A stretch of 64,000 nucleotides of DNA, taken from NCBI RefSeq assembly GCF_036409155.1, contig NZ_JAZGLW010000002.1:372001-436000 (forward strand), in the 5' to 3' direction. Positions 49,410-58,438 of this stretch are shown piece after piece; the first letter of the stretch is position 1; every line of letters begins with the position of its first letter. The position numbers and the translations under genes are program-made. This DNA comes from Mycobacterium sp. 050128 (GTDB lineage Bacteria > Actinomycetota > Actinomycetes > Mycobacteriales > Mycobacteriaceae). The notes beneath the pieces are model-generated. The model was given only the letters and a program-made list of their open reading frames with translations, ran no database searches and was not told the origin of the DNA.

Positions 49410-50498
49410 GTGCGCGCATTCGCCTGCCCGGTGTGCCACGGGTTCGTGACGTTCGAATCGCACCATTGCCCGAATTGCCAGGCCGCATTGGGGTTTCACG
49501 CGCCGTCGATGGCCATGGTCGCGACCTCATCCGGTGCCGCGATGGTGGACGGTGGCCGGTGGATCGGGTGCACGAAAGCGGCCGACCTGGGTTGCAATTG
49601 GCTGGTCCCTGCCGAACATCCGGATCATGCCAGCCGGGGACGATGCCTGCCCGATTCACTGATCCGGCGGGAACCGGCCGCCGACGACACCATTGCGCTC
49701 GAGAAGCTGGTGTCCACCACGGTCGACCTGCGCAGGCTCATCTATCAGCTGTTGGATCTCGCACTTCCGGTGGATCCGTTCTGGCGCGCCGAGGGTGGCC
49801 TCGCCTTCGACCTGCTGTCCAGCTACAGCTCGGGGCAGAAAATCGTGATCGGCCATGCCGGTGGGGTGATCACCATCGACCTGACGGAGTCGCTGGACGC
49901 ATACCGGGAATCGCTGCGGGTGCACCTGGGCGAGCCGTATCGCACGATGCTGGGGCATTTCCGGCACGAGGTTGGTCACTTCTACCAGAATCTGTTGGTC
50001 GAGACCGGCCCCGGCGTGCGCTATCTGGACGAATGCCGGGAGCTGTTCGGCGATGAACGCGCCGATTACCAAGCCGCGATCGCTCGTCACTACCAATACG
50101 GCGCGCCCGAGAACTGGGAAGATTCGTTCATTTCGGAATACGCGACAATGCATCCGTGGGAGGACTTCGCGGAATGCTTTGCGCACTATCTGCACATCAC
50201 CGACACGATCAACACCGTGCGCGAGGCCGGTTTGATTCTGGTCGCCGACCGCGCGAGCGTCGCCGTTCCCCGCGACATCGTCCCGCTCGCCTCCTATGCG
50301 CAGACCCCCGTCGAGCAGCTGCTCTATGACTGGCAATGGCTCGCGCTGTTTTTCAACCGCATCAACACCGCGATGGGCAAGGCGCCGTTGTACCCCTTCG
50401 AAATCCCGCCACCGGTGATCAGCAAATTAGGCTTCATACACAAGGTGATTCGTCAGGTACCTCCCAACGACCACACAGGACCGCCGAATACCCTCTGA
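49410..50498 (+). CDS. zinc-binding metallopeptidase family protein
   Basis: A 362-residue protein with an N-terminal zinc ribbon (Cys6-Cys9 in CPVC and Cys20-Cys23 in CPNC) and an HExxH motif (His186, Glu187, His190 in RHEVGHFYQ). A distal Glu or Asp in EDFAECFAHYLH may be the third ligand. It resembles the bacterial zinc-ribbon metallopeptidase-like family (DUF2248 type), whose substrates are unknown. GTG 49410 starts just before the zinc ribbon; the frame is open further upstream without family sequence. It stands alone. Confidence 0.85.
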   Translation: MRAFACPVCHGFVTFESHHCPNCQAALGFHAPSMAMVATSSGAAMVDGGRWIGCTKAADLGCNWLVPAEHPDHASRGRCLPDSLIRREPAADDTIALEKLVSTTVDLRRLIYQLLDLALPVDPFWRAEGGLAFDLLSSYSSGQKIVIGHAGGVITIDLTESLDAYRESLRVHLGEPYRTMLGHFRHEVGHFYQNLLVETGPGVRYLDECRELFGDERADYQAAIARHYQYGAPENWEDSFISEYATMHPWEDFAECFAHYLHITDTINTVREAGLILVADRASVAVPRDIVPLASYAQTPVEQLLYDWQWLALFFNRINTAMGKAPLYPFEIPPPVISKLGFIHKVIRQVPPNDHTGPPNTL

Positions 50499-50586
50499 AT
50501 GGCCGAATTAGGCAGCCGGACCGTGTTGCTGCCGGCCGTGGGAGTCGCAGTGATTCCAAACCGCACCGAATGGGAATAGAGAGCGG

Positions 50587-51084
50587 GTGGGCGAGCCGGG
50601 GGTTAGTGCGTTTGAGAAGTTGGTGGCGCTGCTCAACTACCCGATGTTCGTGGTAACCACGCAGTCCAACGGTTCGACGGCCGGCTGCCTGGTGGGCTTC
50701 GCGTGCCAGGCCAGCATCAGTCCGCCGCGATTCCTGGTCGGCTTGTCCCAGCAAAACCACACCTTCCGCGTGGCCGCCGAGGCCACCCATCTGGCAGTAC
50801 ACGTGTTCGATATCGAACACATCGACCTGGTCGAACTGTTCGGCAGCCAGACGGGCGACGAGACCAACAAATTCAACCGCTGCCGCTGGCACCGCGGCCC
50901 GGCTGAGCTACCCATCCTCGACGACGCAGCCGCCTGGTTCGTCGGCAAGATCCTCGATCGCTTCTCCCTCGGCGACCACGTCGGGCACTTGCTGGAACCG
51001 CTGGATGGCGACCCGCCGACCGAAGAGGAGCAATGGGTGTCCTTTGATGATGTCCGCTCGTTGGACCCGGGCCACGAGGCATGA
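50587..51084 (+). CDS. flavin reductase family protein
   Basis: A 165-residue split-barrel FMN-binding protein of the flavin reductase family (FVVTTQSNGSTAGCLVGFAC near the start, then PPRFLVGLSQQNHTFRVAAE). Such enzymes supply reduced flavin to two-component monooxygenases; this one could serve the distant HsaA-like hydroxylase, which has no adjacent reductase. The start is a GTG with only a weak AGAGAGC site. It overlaps the following RibD-like gene by 4 bp, so the two are co-translated. Confidence 0.87.
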   Translation: MGEPGVSAFEKLVALLNYPMFVVTTQSNGSTAGCLVGFACQASISPPRFLVGLSQQNHTFRVAAEATHLAVHVFDIEHIDLVELFGSQTGDETNKFNRCRWHRGPAELPILDDAAAWFVGKILDRFSLGDHVGHLLEPLDGDPPTEEEQWVSFDDVRSLDPGHEA

Positions 51085-51839
51085 CGGCGTCCGATCATCA
51101 CCGCAAGCAGGCGCACATGGTGCACGTTTCGCCCCGCGTCGGGACCGTCAGCGACATCGCCGAACTCGCGTCGTTCTATGCCGAGCCCCCGGACGGGGTG
51201 CGCGTCAACATGATCTACAGCGCCGACGGCGCCTCGGCATTCGGCGGTCGCGCCGGCCCGTTGTCGGGCCGAACCGACCAACAGCTCCTGAAGATCCTGC
51301 GGGGATTCGCCGACGTGGTGCTGGTCGGCGCCGCCACCGCGCGCGCCGAGAACTACGGGCCGGTGCAGCTCAGCGAGACCCAACAGGCCGAACGGCAGCG
51401 CGCCGGCAGGAGCAAGCCGCCCCCGATCGCCGTGATCAGCCAGACCGGCCAGCTTCCGACCAGACTCGTCAGCGACCCGAGCCAACCGCCGCTGTTGGTG
51501 ACCTGCGCGGACTCCGCGGCGCGGCACAACCGCAGCAGCGATCAACAATGCGGAGTATTGGTGGCCGGCGAGGACACCGTCGATGTCGCGCGCGCGATTG
51601 CGCTACTGCGTGCGCACGGCCTGTCCCGGGTGTTGTGCGAGGGCGGACCGACCCTGCTCGACGAACTCGTGGACGCCGACGTCGTCGCGGAGGTCTGCGT
51701 CACGCTGGCCCCCAAGCTCGCCGCGAGCCAACCGGTGGGTCACCGACGGGAGCCGTCGCGATTGCCGCTGCCGGCCGCGTTGCGGCTCGAGCACGCACTG
51801 GCCCACGACGACTACCTGTTCTTGAAGTATCGCCGCTGA
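51081..51839 (+). CDS. RibD C-terminal-like pyrimidine reductase (Rv2671-type)
   Basis: A 252-residue dihydrofolate-reductase-fold protein of the RibD C-terminal family. Conserved blocks include VRVNMIYSADGASAFGGRAG, VVLVGAATARAENYGP and VLCEGGPTLLDELVDAD. RibD reductases act in riboflavin synthesis, and the mycobacterial RibD-like protein Rv2671 can also reduce dihydrofolate. ATG overlaps the flavin reductase stop (ATGA); an in-frame ATG at 51117 is an alternative. No other riboflavin genes are near. Confidence 0.87.
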   Translation: MTASDHHRKQAHMVHVSPRVGTVSDIAELASFYAEPPDGVRVNMIYSADGASAFGGRAGPLSGRTDQQLLKILRGFADVVLVGAATARAENYGPVQLSETQQAERQRAGRSKPPPIAVISQTGQLPTRLVSDPSQPPLLVTCADSAARHNRSSDQQCGVLVAGEDTVDVARAIALLRAHGLSRVLCEGGPTLLDELVDADVVAEVCVTLAPKLAASQPVGHRREPSRLPLPAALRLEHALAHDDYLFLKYRR

Positions 51840-51858
51840 TTCTGAGGGCGCCGAGCGG

Positions 51859-52344
51859 CTATCCCCGCGGGTATCCCCGGCGCACGGTGCGGTCGAGAAT
51901 GCCCAGCGTCGCCCGCAGTGCGCCCTCGGAGATCACCGGAAAGATCCCGGCTTCCCGCCACTTCGGGTCGATCTTCGACCAGTCGTAGAACGAGGTGACC
52001 ACGGTGCTCGCCGCGTCCTCGGTCGGCTCGAGCTGGAAGCCGTAGATGTGGCCGATCTGGGGGCGAAGCTGACCGAGGACCGTCCACGCGATCAGTCGGT
52101 CCCGTTCGAATTCGGTGATCTCGACGGTGACGTCGTACTTGCCCAATTGCGGGTAGTCGTTGAGGGCCTCGCGGTCCATGTGCACGACGAAGCTCTCGCC
52201 GGCCGCCGTCACCGGATCGCCGTCGGCGTCCTGCAGCATTCCCGTGGAGTCGATCGCAACATGACCCCGCGGGTCGCACAGCAGCCTGAAGATCTCGGGC
52301 GCCGGCGCCGGAATGGTGCGCTGAATCTCAATGCGTTCGGTCAT
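51859..52344 (-). CDS. SRPBCC family (START-like) protein
   Basis: A 161-residue helix-grip protein (ERIEIQRTIPAPAPEIFRLL at the N-terminus, then PTEDAASTVVTSFYDWSKID). SRPBCC proteins form a deep hydrophobic pocket for sterols, polyketides or lipids. No catalytic residue can be assigned. It converges on the RibD-like gene and has no operon partner. A role in binding a polycyclic ligand of the island is possible but unproven. Confidence 0.85.
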   Translation of the reverse strand: MTERIEIQRTIPAPAPEIFRLLCDPRGHVAIDSTGMLQDADGDPVTAAGESFVVHMDREALNDYPQLGKYDVTVEITEFERDRLIAWTVLGQLRPQIGHIYGFQLEPTEDAASTVVTSFYDWSKIDPKWREAGIFPVISEGALRATLGILDRTVRRGYPRG

Positions 52345-52700
52345 GCGTCCTCCCAGTCAACGTTGATGGGTCGGGAGGTCACTTTACGGCGCTCCTGCCG
52401 GTGATGTCCGAAACGGATGCCCCGCAATGGTTGCCTCGCAGTCCCGCCCTACCCGCGCTGTGCTGCTGCGATGGCGGCAACCACGGTGCTGTGTCACGGT
52501 GGATTGATGTGGCGGTGTAATTCCCGAATATGTGTCCGGGCCGATCCCCCGCCTCTGCCTGCGACGGGCAAGCCCGGAGCATGCACCCGGTTTCGCCGCG
52601 GTGACACAAGTTCAAACGTTCGTCGAATTGCCTGTGCGACATCACCTTCAGCGCACCGTCATCGACTTTCGCGCGGTTCCAGAGGAGGACCATCGGTCAA
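52345..52700. other. 356-bp intergenic stretch, no gene seen
   Basis: This region separates the SRPBCC gene (minus) from the hypothetical gene at 52701 (plus). No convincing open frame, tRNA or hairpin was found. Its 3' end carries GAGGAGG (52683-52689), which is a Shine-Dalgarno site 12 bases before the next GTG. Promoters in both directions must lie here, but no box stands out. Confidence 0.5.
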
Positions 52701-53042
52701 GTGAGCAATTCAGACGACGATGACGGCTACCGCAACATCGCGGTGAACGGGCTGCGGCCCAACGAACTTCGCTGGGCGCTGAATCACGATTCGGTTCATG
52801 GCATTGCCTACGCGTTCAGAAATCCCGTCGCGGTCGCCGACTCCAGCGACGATCCCGACGACGATCGACTGACCTACTTGGTGCGGATCAAACGCGACCA
52901 CCTGGCCACGGCGATGGGAAACATCAACGAATGGATCGTCCAGAATCCCGGTAAGGCCGGGATTCACGCGTACGGGTTCCTCCGGGCGCTATCGAGAGAG
53001 GGCCTCAGCGAACGCCGGACCGGTGACGAGGAACGCCGCTGA
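52701..53042 (+). CDS. hypothetical protein (113 aa)
   Basis: A 113-residue protein with an acidic N-terminus (SNSDDDDGYRNIAVNGLRP) and an acidic loop in the middle (SSDDPDDDRLTYLVRI), then a basic end. No domain, signal peptide or membrane segment was recognised. GTG 52701 has a strong but slightly distant Shine-Dalgarno site. It precedes pknE by 140 bp and reads the same way, so it might share its transcript. Function unknown. Confidence 0.65.
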   Translation: MSNSDDDDGYRNIAVNGLRPNELRWALNHDSVHGIAYAFRNPVAVADSSDDPDDDRLTYLVRIKRDHLATAMGNINEWIVQNPGKAGIHAYGFLRALSREGLSERRTGDEERR

Positions 53043-53182
53043 TGCTCGGTTGACGGCCTGCTGAAAGTGCTCTTCCGGCCGCGCGACGCGCGCGCTATCG
53101 AATTAGCCGACATTCTCCCTATTCACCGTGCCTCCGGTTGACCCACACTATTAGCCTTATGCCTGGCAAAGAGGAGTCGGCA

Positions 53183-54976
53183 ATGGGTGACACCGCGGGT
53201 TCGCGGGAGGGCTCGCAGTTTGGTCCCTATCTGCTGCGACGGCTGGTGGGTCGCGGCGGGATGGGCGACGTCTACGAGGCCGAGGACACGGTCCGTGAGC
53301 GGGTCGTCGCGCTGAAGCTGATGTCCCAGACGCTGTCCAGCGATCCGGTCTTCCGCACCCGGATGCAACGCGAGGCCCGCACCGCGGGACGGCTGCAGGA
53401 GCCTCATGTCGTGCCGATTCACGACTTCGGTGAGATCGACGGCCAACTCTATGTGGACATGCGCCTGATTGACGGCCGGGACGTGGCCACCATTTTGAGC
53501 CGGTACGGGCCGCTGAAACCGCCGCGAGCGGTGGCGATTGTGCGCCAGATCGGCTCCGCGCTCGACGCCGCCCACGCGGCGGGTATCACGCATCGCGACG
53601 TCAAGCCGGAGAACATCCTGGTCAGCGGGGACGACTTCGCCTATCTGGTGGACTTCGGGATCGCCAGCGCCACCTCCGACGAGAAGCTGACTCAGTTCGG
53701 CACCACGGTGGGCACCTTCAAGTACATGGCGCCGGAACGGTTCAGCGATAAGGACGTCACCTACCGGGCCGACATCTATGCGCTGGCCTGCGTCCTGTAC
53801 GAATGCCTGACCGGATCTCCGCCATACCAGGGCGATCAGGTCAGCGTGATGAGCGCGCACCTGCACCAGCCGATCCCACGGCCCAGCGCCGCCCGGCCGG
53901 GCATCCCGGCGGCCTTCGACCAGGTGATCGCGCGGGGCATGGCGAAGGATCCGCTGGACCGCTATCCCACCTGCGGCGATCTGTCGGCCGCCGCGTACGC
54001 CGCGCTAGCCACCCCCGATCAGGACCGGGCGACCGATATTCTGCAACGCAGCCAAGTCGCCGAACTACCGGCCGCGTACGCGAGTCAGGCGCCGCTGGGT
54101 TTTGCGTCCACTCCGCCCGCCATGGCGAACCAGGTCCCGGGTTGGCCCCCGTCGGCGACCGGGATCCCCGCTCCGCCAAGCGGACCGATCCCACAACCGA
54201 CGGGCTGGCCCGGCGCTCCCGGCTGGGGCGACCCCTCCAGTGTCGGCACGGCGTGGGCCCCGCCGCCGGCACCCCGGCGCGGAAGCAAAGCGTGGCTATG
54301 GGTCGCCCTTGCGGGTCTCGTCGTCGTAGCGCTGGTGGGCGCCGTTCTCGTGGTCGCCCAGCCCTGGCGGTCGTCGGGACCGTCCTCGTCCAAACCACCG
54401 ACCGCAGCCGACGGGGTTGAGCTCCGCGTACTCGACGACGGTGTATTGGTGGGCAGCACGGCGGCACCGGTCACGATCGATATCTTCAACGAACCCATGT
54501 GCCCGCCCTGCGGTAGCTTCATCCGGTCCAATGCGGGCGACATCGAAACCGCGGTGAACAACCACAAACTCGCGGTGCGCTATCACCTGCTGAATTTCCT
54601 CGACGACAAGTCGCACAGCAAGAACTACTCGACTCGCGCGGTGGCGGCCACGTACTGCGTCGCGGCACAGAACGATCCGAAGCTCTACATGAACTTCTAC
54701 TCGGGGATATTCGCCAGCGCCTTCCAGCCGCAAGAAGGCGCCCCCGAAGACCGAACCGACGGCGAGTTAGCGCAATTGGCCAAGACCGTCGGTGTCGACG
54801 CGAACGTGATCAACTGCATCAAAGCCGGCGACGACATGGCCACGGCCAAGGCAAAGGCCGAAGCCGGCGACACGACGCTGGCCGGGTTCAATGCCTCTGG
54901 GACACCGTTCGTTTGGGACGGCAACAAGTCGATCAACTACCAAGACGCGACCTGGCTGACCAAGCTTCTCGGGTAG
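53183..54976 (+). CDS. pknE: Ser/Thr protein kinase PknE
   Basis: A 597-residue transmembrane kinase. The kinase domain spans about residues 14-275: glycine loop VGRGGMGDVYEAED, Lys45 in VALKL, catalytic loop HRDVKPEN (Asp139) and DFG at 157-159. A Pro/Gly-rich juxtamembrane linker and one transmembrane helix (371-392) follow. The extracellular part is a DsbA/thioredoxin-like domain with CPPC (Cys440, Cys443). It aligns along its length with M. tuberculosis PknE, which responds to redox and nitric oxide stress. ATG 53183 follows GAGGAG. It is placed next to a cyclase/histidine kinase block instead of pknF. Confidence 0.95.
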   Translation: MGDTAGSREGSQFGPYLLRRLVGRGGMGDVYEAEDTVRERVVALKLMSQTLSSDPVFRTRMQREARTAGRLQEPHVVPIHDFGEIDGQLYVDMRLIDGRDVATILSRYGPLKPPRAVAIVRQIGSALDAAHAAGITHRDVKPENILVSGDDFAYLVDFGIASATSDEKLTQFGTTVGTFKYMAPERFSDKDVTYRADIYALACVLYECLTGSPPYQGDQVSVMSAHLHQPIPRPSAARPGIPAAFDQVIARGMAKDPLDRYPTCGDLSAAAYAALATPDQDRATDILQRSQVAELPAAYASQAPLGFASTPPAMANQVPGWPPSATGIPAPPSGPIPQPTGWPGAPGWGDPSSVGTAWAPPPAPRRGSKAWLWVALAGLVVVALVGAVLVVAQPWRSSGPSSSKPPTAADGVELRVLDDGVLVGSTAAPVTIDIFNEPMCPPCGSFIRSNAGDIETAVNNHKLAVRYHLLNFLDDKSHSKNYSTRAVAATYCVAAQNDPKLYMNFYSGIFASAFQPQEGAPEDRTDGELAQLAKTVGVDANVINCIKAGDDMATAKAKAEAGDTTLAGFNASGTPFVWDGNKSINYQDATWLTKLLG

Positions 54977-54984
54977 TCAGCGCG

Positions 54985-56427
54985 TCAGGAACGCACCGCA
55001 TCGGCGCCGTTGAGTGCCGACAGCGCCTGCCGCACGTCGGCCGGAACCGACGTGTACACGGCGAAGAGATCGCAAACCCCTTCTTGCATATCGCATTCGA
55101 TCACCTTCACGAACGCTTGCTGGCCGGCAACCTCGAGGGCGAGGTCGTCAAAAGGACAGACGGTCACTTCGGTGCGAATGCGAAGCGCTTCCTCGCCGCT
55201 GGCGATCACCTCGGCGGCATGTTGTTCGCCGAGGATTTTGTCCTTGATGATCGCGATGCCAATCGGTTTCGGCACCGCGAGACTGCTCAGGACCCGGTCG
55301 GCACTGGGGAGCTGAAGGTCGTACTGGCCGGCCAGGCCTCTGACATCGTGGACGGTCACCGGATCCTTGAAGCCCTTCGCGCGGATCTGAAACGAACCCA
55401 AAGTGCTTGCGATCCCGCTGATCTCGCGATGTGTCCAATCGGAGACCAGAACCTGGCCGCCGACGGTGTGCGCTTCGATGCGGGCGACCAGGTTGACCGT
55501 CTTGCCGACCGCGGTGTACTTCTGCCGTCGCCGCGAGCCAATGGTGCCGACCACGACCTCCCCGGTATGCACGCCGATCCCCAGCGCAAGCTCCGGTAGC
55601 CCCTGTTCGCGATGCCCCGCGTTGAGATCGTTCATCGCGAGCTGCAACTCGAGTGCGGCGACGACCGCATGCTCGGCGGCGTTGTCGTCGGTGATGGGTG
55701 CACCGAAGAAGACGAGCAGGCCATCGCCGAGGATTTCGTTGATCGTGCCGTTGCGGCGGAACATGACCTCGGTTGCTCGCTCGAGGAAGCCGTTGAGCAC
55801 CTGGACCACCTGTTCCGGCGGAAGAACTTCGGACAAGGCGGTGAACCCACGAATGTCGGCCATCAGCACCGTGAGCGTGAGTCGCTCACTGCTCAGGTTT
55901 CCTTCCGGACGCGCCAGTAGCCGCGCCTTGACCTCTTCCGAGACGTAACGGCCGAAGATCTCCTCGACACGGCGCTTCTGTTCGGTCAGCTCCTTCGCCT
56001 GTCGCCGCGCGTCCTCGCCGGCTTGCAGTTCGCGCACGATCGTGACGGCCTTGGTGATCGTGGTCCGCAGGTCTGCCACATCAAGCGGTTTGACTTGAAA
56101 GTCGAAGGCCCCCCGCATCATTGCCGCGCGCACATTCTCGAGGTCGTTGTAGGCGGTGAGCACGATGGTCTTGAGCGGACGACGCAGCTTCGTCACCTCG
56201 GTGAGCAATTCGAGGCCGTTCATCTGCGGCATGTTCAGGTCGGTGATCAAGACCTCGAGATCCGGGCTCGCATCCACCAACTTCAACGCGTGCACCGGAT
56301 CCGTGGTGAAGATCAGGTCGTACTCGCCGCGCTGCAACTCCTTGCGGAAGCGGCCCTTGAACAGCGCCCCGACGTCTTCTTCGTCATCGACGACCAGAAG
56401 CCGCACCGGTTGATCAGTCTCTGGCAC
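54985..56427 (-). CDS. response regulator fused to class III nucleotide cyclase
   Basis: A 480-residue protein. The receiver (about 8-125) has DDE at 14-16, phospho-acceptor Asp63 in LITDLNMP and Lys113 in VKPLD. A coiled linker (LTEQKRRVEEIFGRYVSEE) leads to a class III cyclase domain, about 180-340, with metal ligands in LMADIRGFTAL and ILGDGLLVFFG. The substrate-selecting residues are unusual: INEILGD has Glu where Lys is normal, and AVGKTVNLVARIE has Lys where Asp is normal. A C-terminal domain of about 100 residues is unassigned. It is convergent with pknE and divergent from the histidine kinase. Confidence 0.92.
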   Translation of the reverse strand: MPETDQPVRLLVVDDEEDVGALFKGRFRKELQRGEYDLIFTTDPVHALKLVDASPDLEVLITDLNMPQMNGLELLTEVTKLRRPLKTIVLTAYNDLENVRAAMMRGAFDFQVKPLDVADLRTTITKAVTIVRELQAGEDARRQAKELTEQKRRVEEIFGRYVSEEVKARLLARPEGNLSSERLTLTVLMADIRGFTALSEVLPPEQVVQVLNGFLERATEVMFRRNGTINEILGDGLLVFFGAPITDDNAAEHAVVAALELQLAMNDLNAGHREQGLPELALGIGVHTGEVVVGTIGSRRRQKYTAVGKTVNLVARIEAHTVGGQVLVSDWTHREISGIASTLGSFQIRAKGFKDPVTVHDVRGLAGQYDLQLPSADRVLSSLAVPKPIGIAIIKDKILGEQHAAEVIASGEEALRIRTEVTVCPFDDLALEVAGQQAFVKVIECDMQEGVCDLFAVYTSVPADVRQALSALNGADAVRS

Positions 56428-56767
56428 AGTGGCCCCAATCGTCGGCGCATCAAATCAATTACGTGCCGACCTGTGGGTTCGGTGTTTGTTCACCAGCTCG
56501 AAATGCATTGTGCACCTGCATCGCGTTGCCCGCGTCGACTGAAGTTCACCCGTATCGTAGCCGACCCCCATACGGGTCGAGTGCGGTTCCACGCCGTCGG
56601 AACCTATCTCGCAGTTGAACGGAAGGTTACATTCCGACCGTACCCGCAGCTGTGCCCGCGATTCAGTGGCGCAACGGAATTCGGGTCAGCACGTTCTGCC
56701 GGTTGCCGCGCGTGGGCGGCGACATTGTCCCTACACTGCGCTTACACACGAACACCGATGAGGCAGC
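56428..56767. other. 340-bp divergent control region, no gene seen
   Basis: This region lies between the receiver-cyclase (minus) and the histidine kinase (plus) and must hold both promoters. No coding frame or RNA gene is convincing. Its 3' part contains ACATTGTCCCTACACTGCGC, and GATGAGG shortly before the GTG start acts as the kinase ribosome binding site. Nothing else recognisable was seen. Confidence 0.5.
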
Positions 56768-57988
56768 GTGGAACAAGACAGCAGTGCGCCCAACGTCCGG
56801 CAGCCGTGGCCGACGACCAAGGTCTTTTGGAATCTCGCCATAGCGATGATCGGCTTTGGCATCCTCGTCGCCATCATGGGGCGAATCTCGCTGCTCGGAC
56901 TGGGAATCCAGCGGGATGAAGCATTTCGGGTCCAGCCCGTCGTCATCAGCATCACCGCGGGGGTCCTGATCGGCCTGTTGAATTATCTGATCGTCGGCCG
57001 GGTCGTGCGCCATCGGCTACACGTGGTCTCGGATCGGCTGATGGCCGCGCAACGCGAGATCGCCGACAGCATCGGGACCGATACGTGGGAGCCGCTGACG
57101 TTGCGTTACGGCCTGCCCATCTACAGCGACGACGAATTCGGCCGGACCGCCGCATCGTTCAATTACCTGCTGAATTCCCTTGATACGAGCCAGCTGGCCG
57201 AACGCGAGCTTCGCCAGAGCCTCGTCGAACAGGCCAAGCTTGCCGCGATGGGAACGCTGACCGCCGGCGTCGCCCACGAGACGAAGAACCCGCTGAACTT
57301 CGTCAAGAATTTCGCGGAGTTGAACCTCGAGCTCTGCGACGAGCTGCGGGAAGTGATCGCCGAGGACGGCGACGAGCTGGTCGGTGACGTCGAAGAGAAC
57401 ACCAAGAAGATCGTTCACCACGCAGACCGGGCACTCGCGGTGATGGCGACGATGCTTCAGGTCGGTCGGTCGCACGCCGGCGACGCACAGCCGTGTCACC
57501 TCAACAGGATCGTCGAGCAAAGTGCCGGGCTCGCCGAGCACTCGTGGCGAGCCAGCCACCAGGGGGTGCGCTGCGTAATTCGGATCAGCCTCGATGACGA
57601 CGACCCGATCGTGCGCGGCTTTGAGGGCGATCTCGTCCAGGTGATGATCAATCTCGTGATGAACGGGCTAGAGGCCGCGTCGACGGACGCCGACCGGGTC
57701 GGCGAGGTGCACATCACGGTGCAGCACGAGGATCAATGGACGACGGTCGTCGTGACGGACAACGGCCCGGGCGTCGACCCGGAAACCCTCCCCCGCATCT
57801 TCGAGCCGTTCTTCACCACCAAGTACCGCAGCGGAGGTACCGGCCTTGGCCTTTCCATCAGCAAGAACATCGTCGATAACCTGCATCAGGGCGAGCTTTC
57901 CGCGAGCAACGCGCCCGGGGCCGGCGCTCGGTTCGTCGTAAAACTCCCGCTGGAGGCAGTGGCCGCCAAAGCCGGCGCACCTGCCTAG
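56768..57988 (+). CDS. membrane histidine kinase (HisKA-type)
   Basis: A 406-residue sensor kinase. Two transmembrane helices lie at about 21-43 and 57-80 with a short outer loop, then a HAMP-like linker, then phospho-acceptor His170 in [13 protein letters not shown]. The ATPase domain shows N box [11 protein letters not shown]1 [10 protein letters not shown] box IFEPFFTTK and G2 [13 protein letters not shown]. The very small outer loop suggests sensing within the membrane. The start is GTG 56768. A single-domain receiver follows 48 bp downstream and a receiver-cyclase diverges upstream; both are candidate partners. Confidence 0.93.
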   Translation: MEQDSSAPNVRQPWPTTKVFWNLAIAMIGFGILVAIMGRISLLGLGIQRDEAFRVQPVVISITAGVLIGLLNYLIVGRVVRHRLHVVSDRLMAAQREIADSIGTDTWEPLTLRYGLPIYSDDEFGRTAASFNYLLNSLDTSQLAERELRQSLVEQAKLAAMGTLTAGVAHETKNPLNFVKNFAELNLELCDELREVIAEDGDELVGDVEENTKKIVHHADRALAVMATMLQVGRSHAGDAQPCHLNRIVEQSAGLAEHSWRASHQGVRCVIRISLDDDDPIVRGFEGDLVQVMINLVMNGLEAASTDADRVGEVHITVQHEDQWTTVVVTDNGPGVDPETLPRIFEPFFTTKYRSGGTGLGLSISKNIVDNLHQGELSASNAPGAGARFVVKLPLEAVAAKAGAPA

Positions 57989-58036
57989 AGCGATTGACAC
58001 CCAATCCACTTCAGGCCGATAAGGGGGAGACGAAGG

Positions 58037-58438
58037 ATGAACGGAACCGACACCGCGGTCGCCGCCAAGGCGATGCACGTGCTCGTCGTCGACGACGAAA
58101 CCGATGTGGTCACGCTCTTTCGGCAGCGGTTCCGCCGTGAGCTGCGCTCCGGGCAGATCATCATGCAGTTCGCCGAGTCCGGACGCGCGGCCCTCGAGGT
58201 GCTCGAAACGGTCGACCCCGACGTCATCCTGATCTTCAGCGACATCGAGATGCCGGAGATGAACGGCCTCGAATTACTCGAACACGTGCGAGACCACTGG
58301 CCGCATGTCCGCATCTACCTCGCGACCGCGTACGACAGCCCGAGCTACACGCAGCGTGCGGCCGCCCTCGGCGCGCACGGCTACTTCACCAAGCCCTTGG
58401 ACTTCTCGGCGCTGCGTCAGATCATGTTTGCGACTTGA
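58037..58438 (+). CDS. single-domain response regulator
   Basis: A 133-residue receiver with DDE at 19-21, phospho-acceptor Asp69 in IFSDIEMPEMNG, Thr97 in ATAYD and Lys119 in FTKPLD. There is no output domain. Its motif VVDDETDVVTLFRQRFRREL is close to that of the receiver-cyclase (VVDDEEDVGALFKGRFRKEL), suggesting one kinase phosphorylates both. A strong GGGGGAGACGAAGG site precedes the ATG. Its 3' end overlaps the convergent patatin gene by 22 bp. It may act as a phosphate sink or bind a partner protein. Confidence 0.92.
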   Translation: MNGTDTAVAAKAMHVLVVDDETDVVTLFRQRFRRELRSGQIIMQFAESGRAALEVLETVDPDVILIFSDIEMPEMNGLELLEHVRDHWPHVRIYLATAYDSPSYTQRAAALGAHGYFTKPLDFSALRQIMFAT

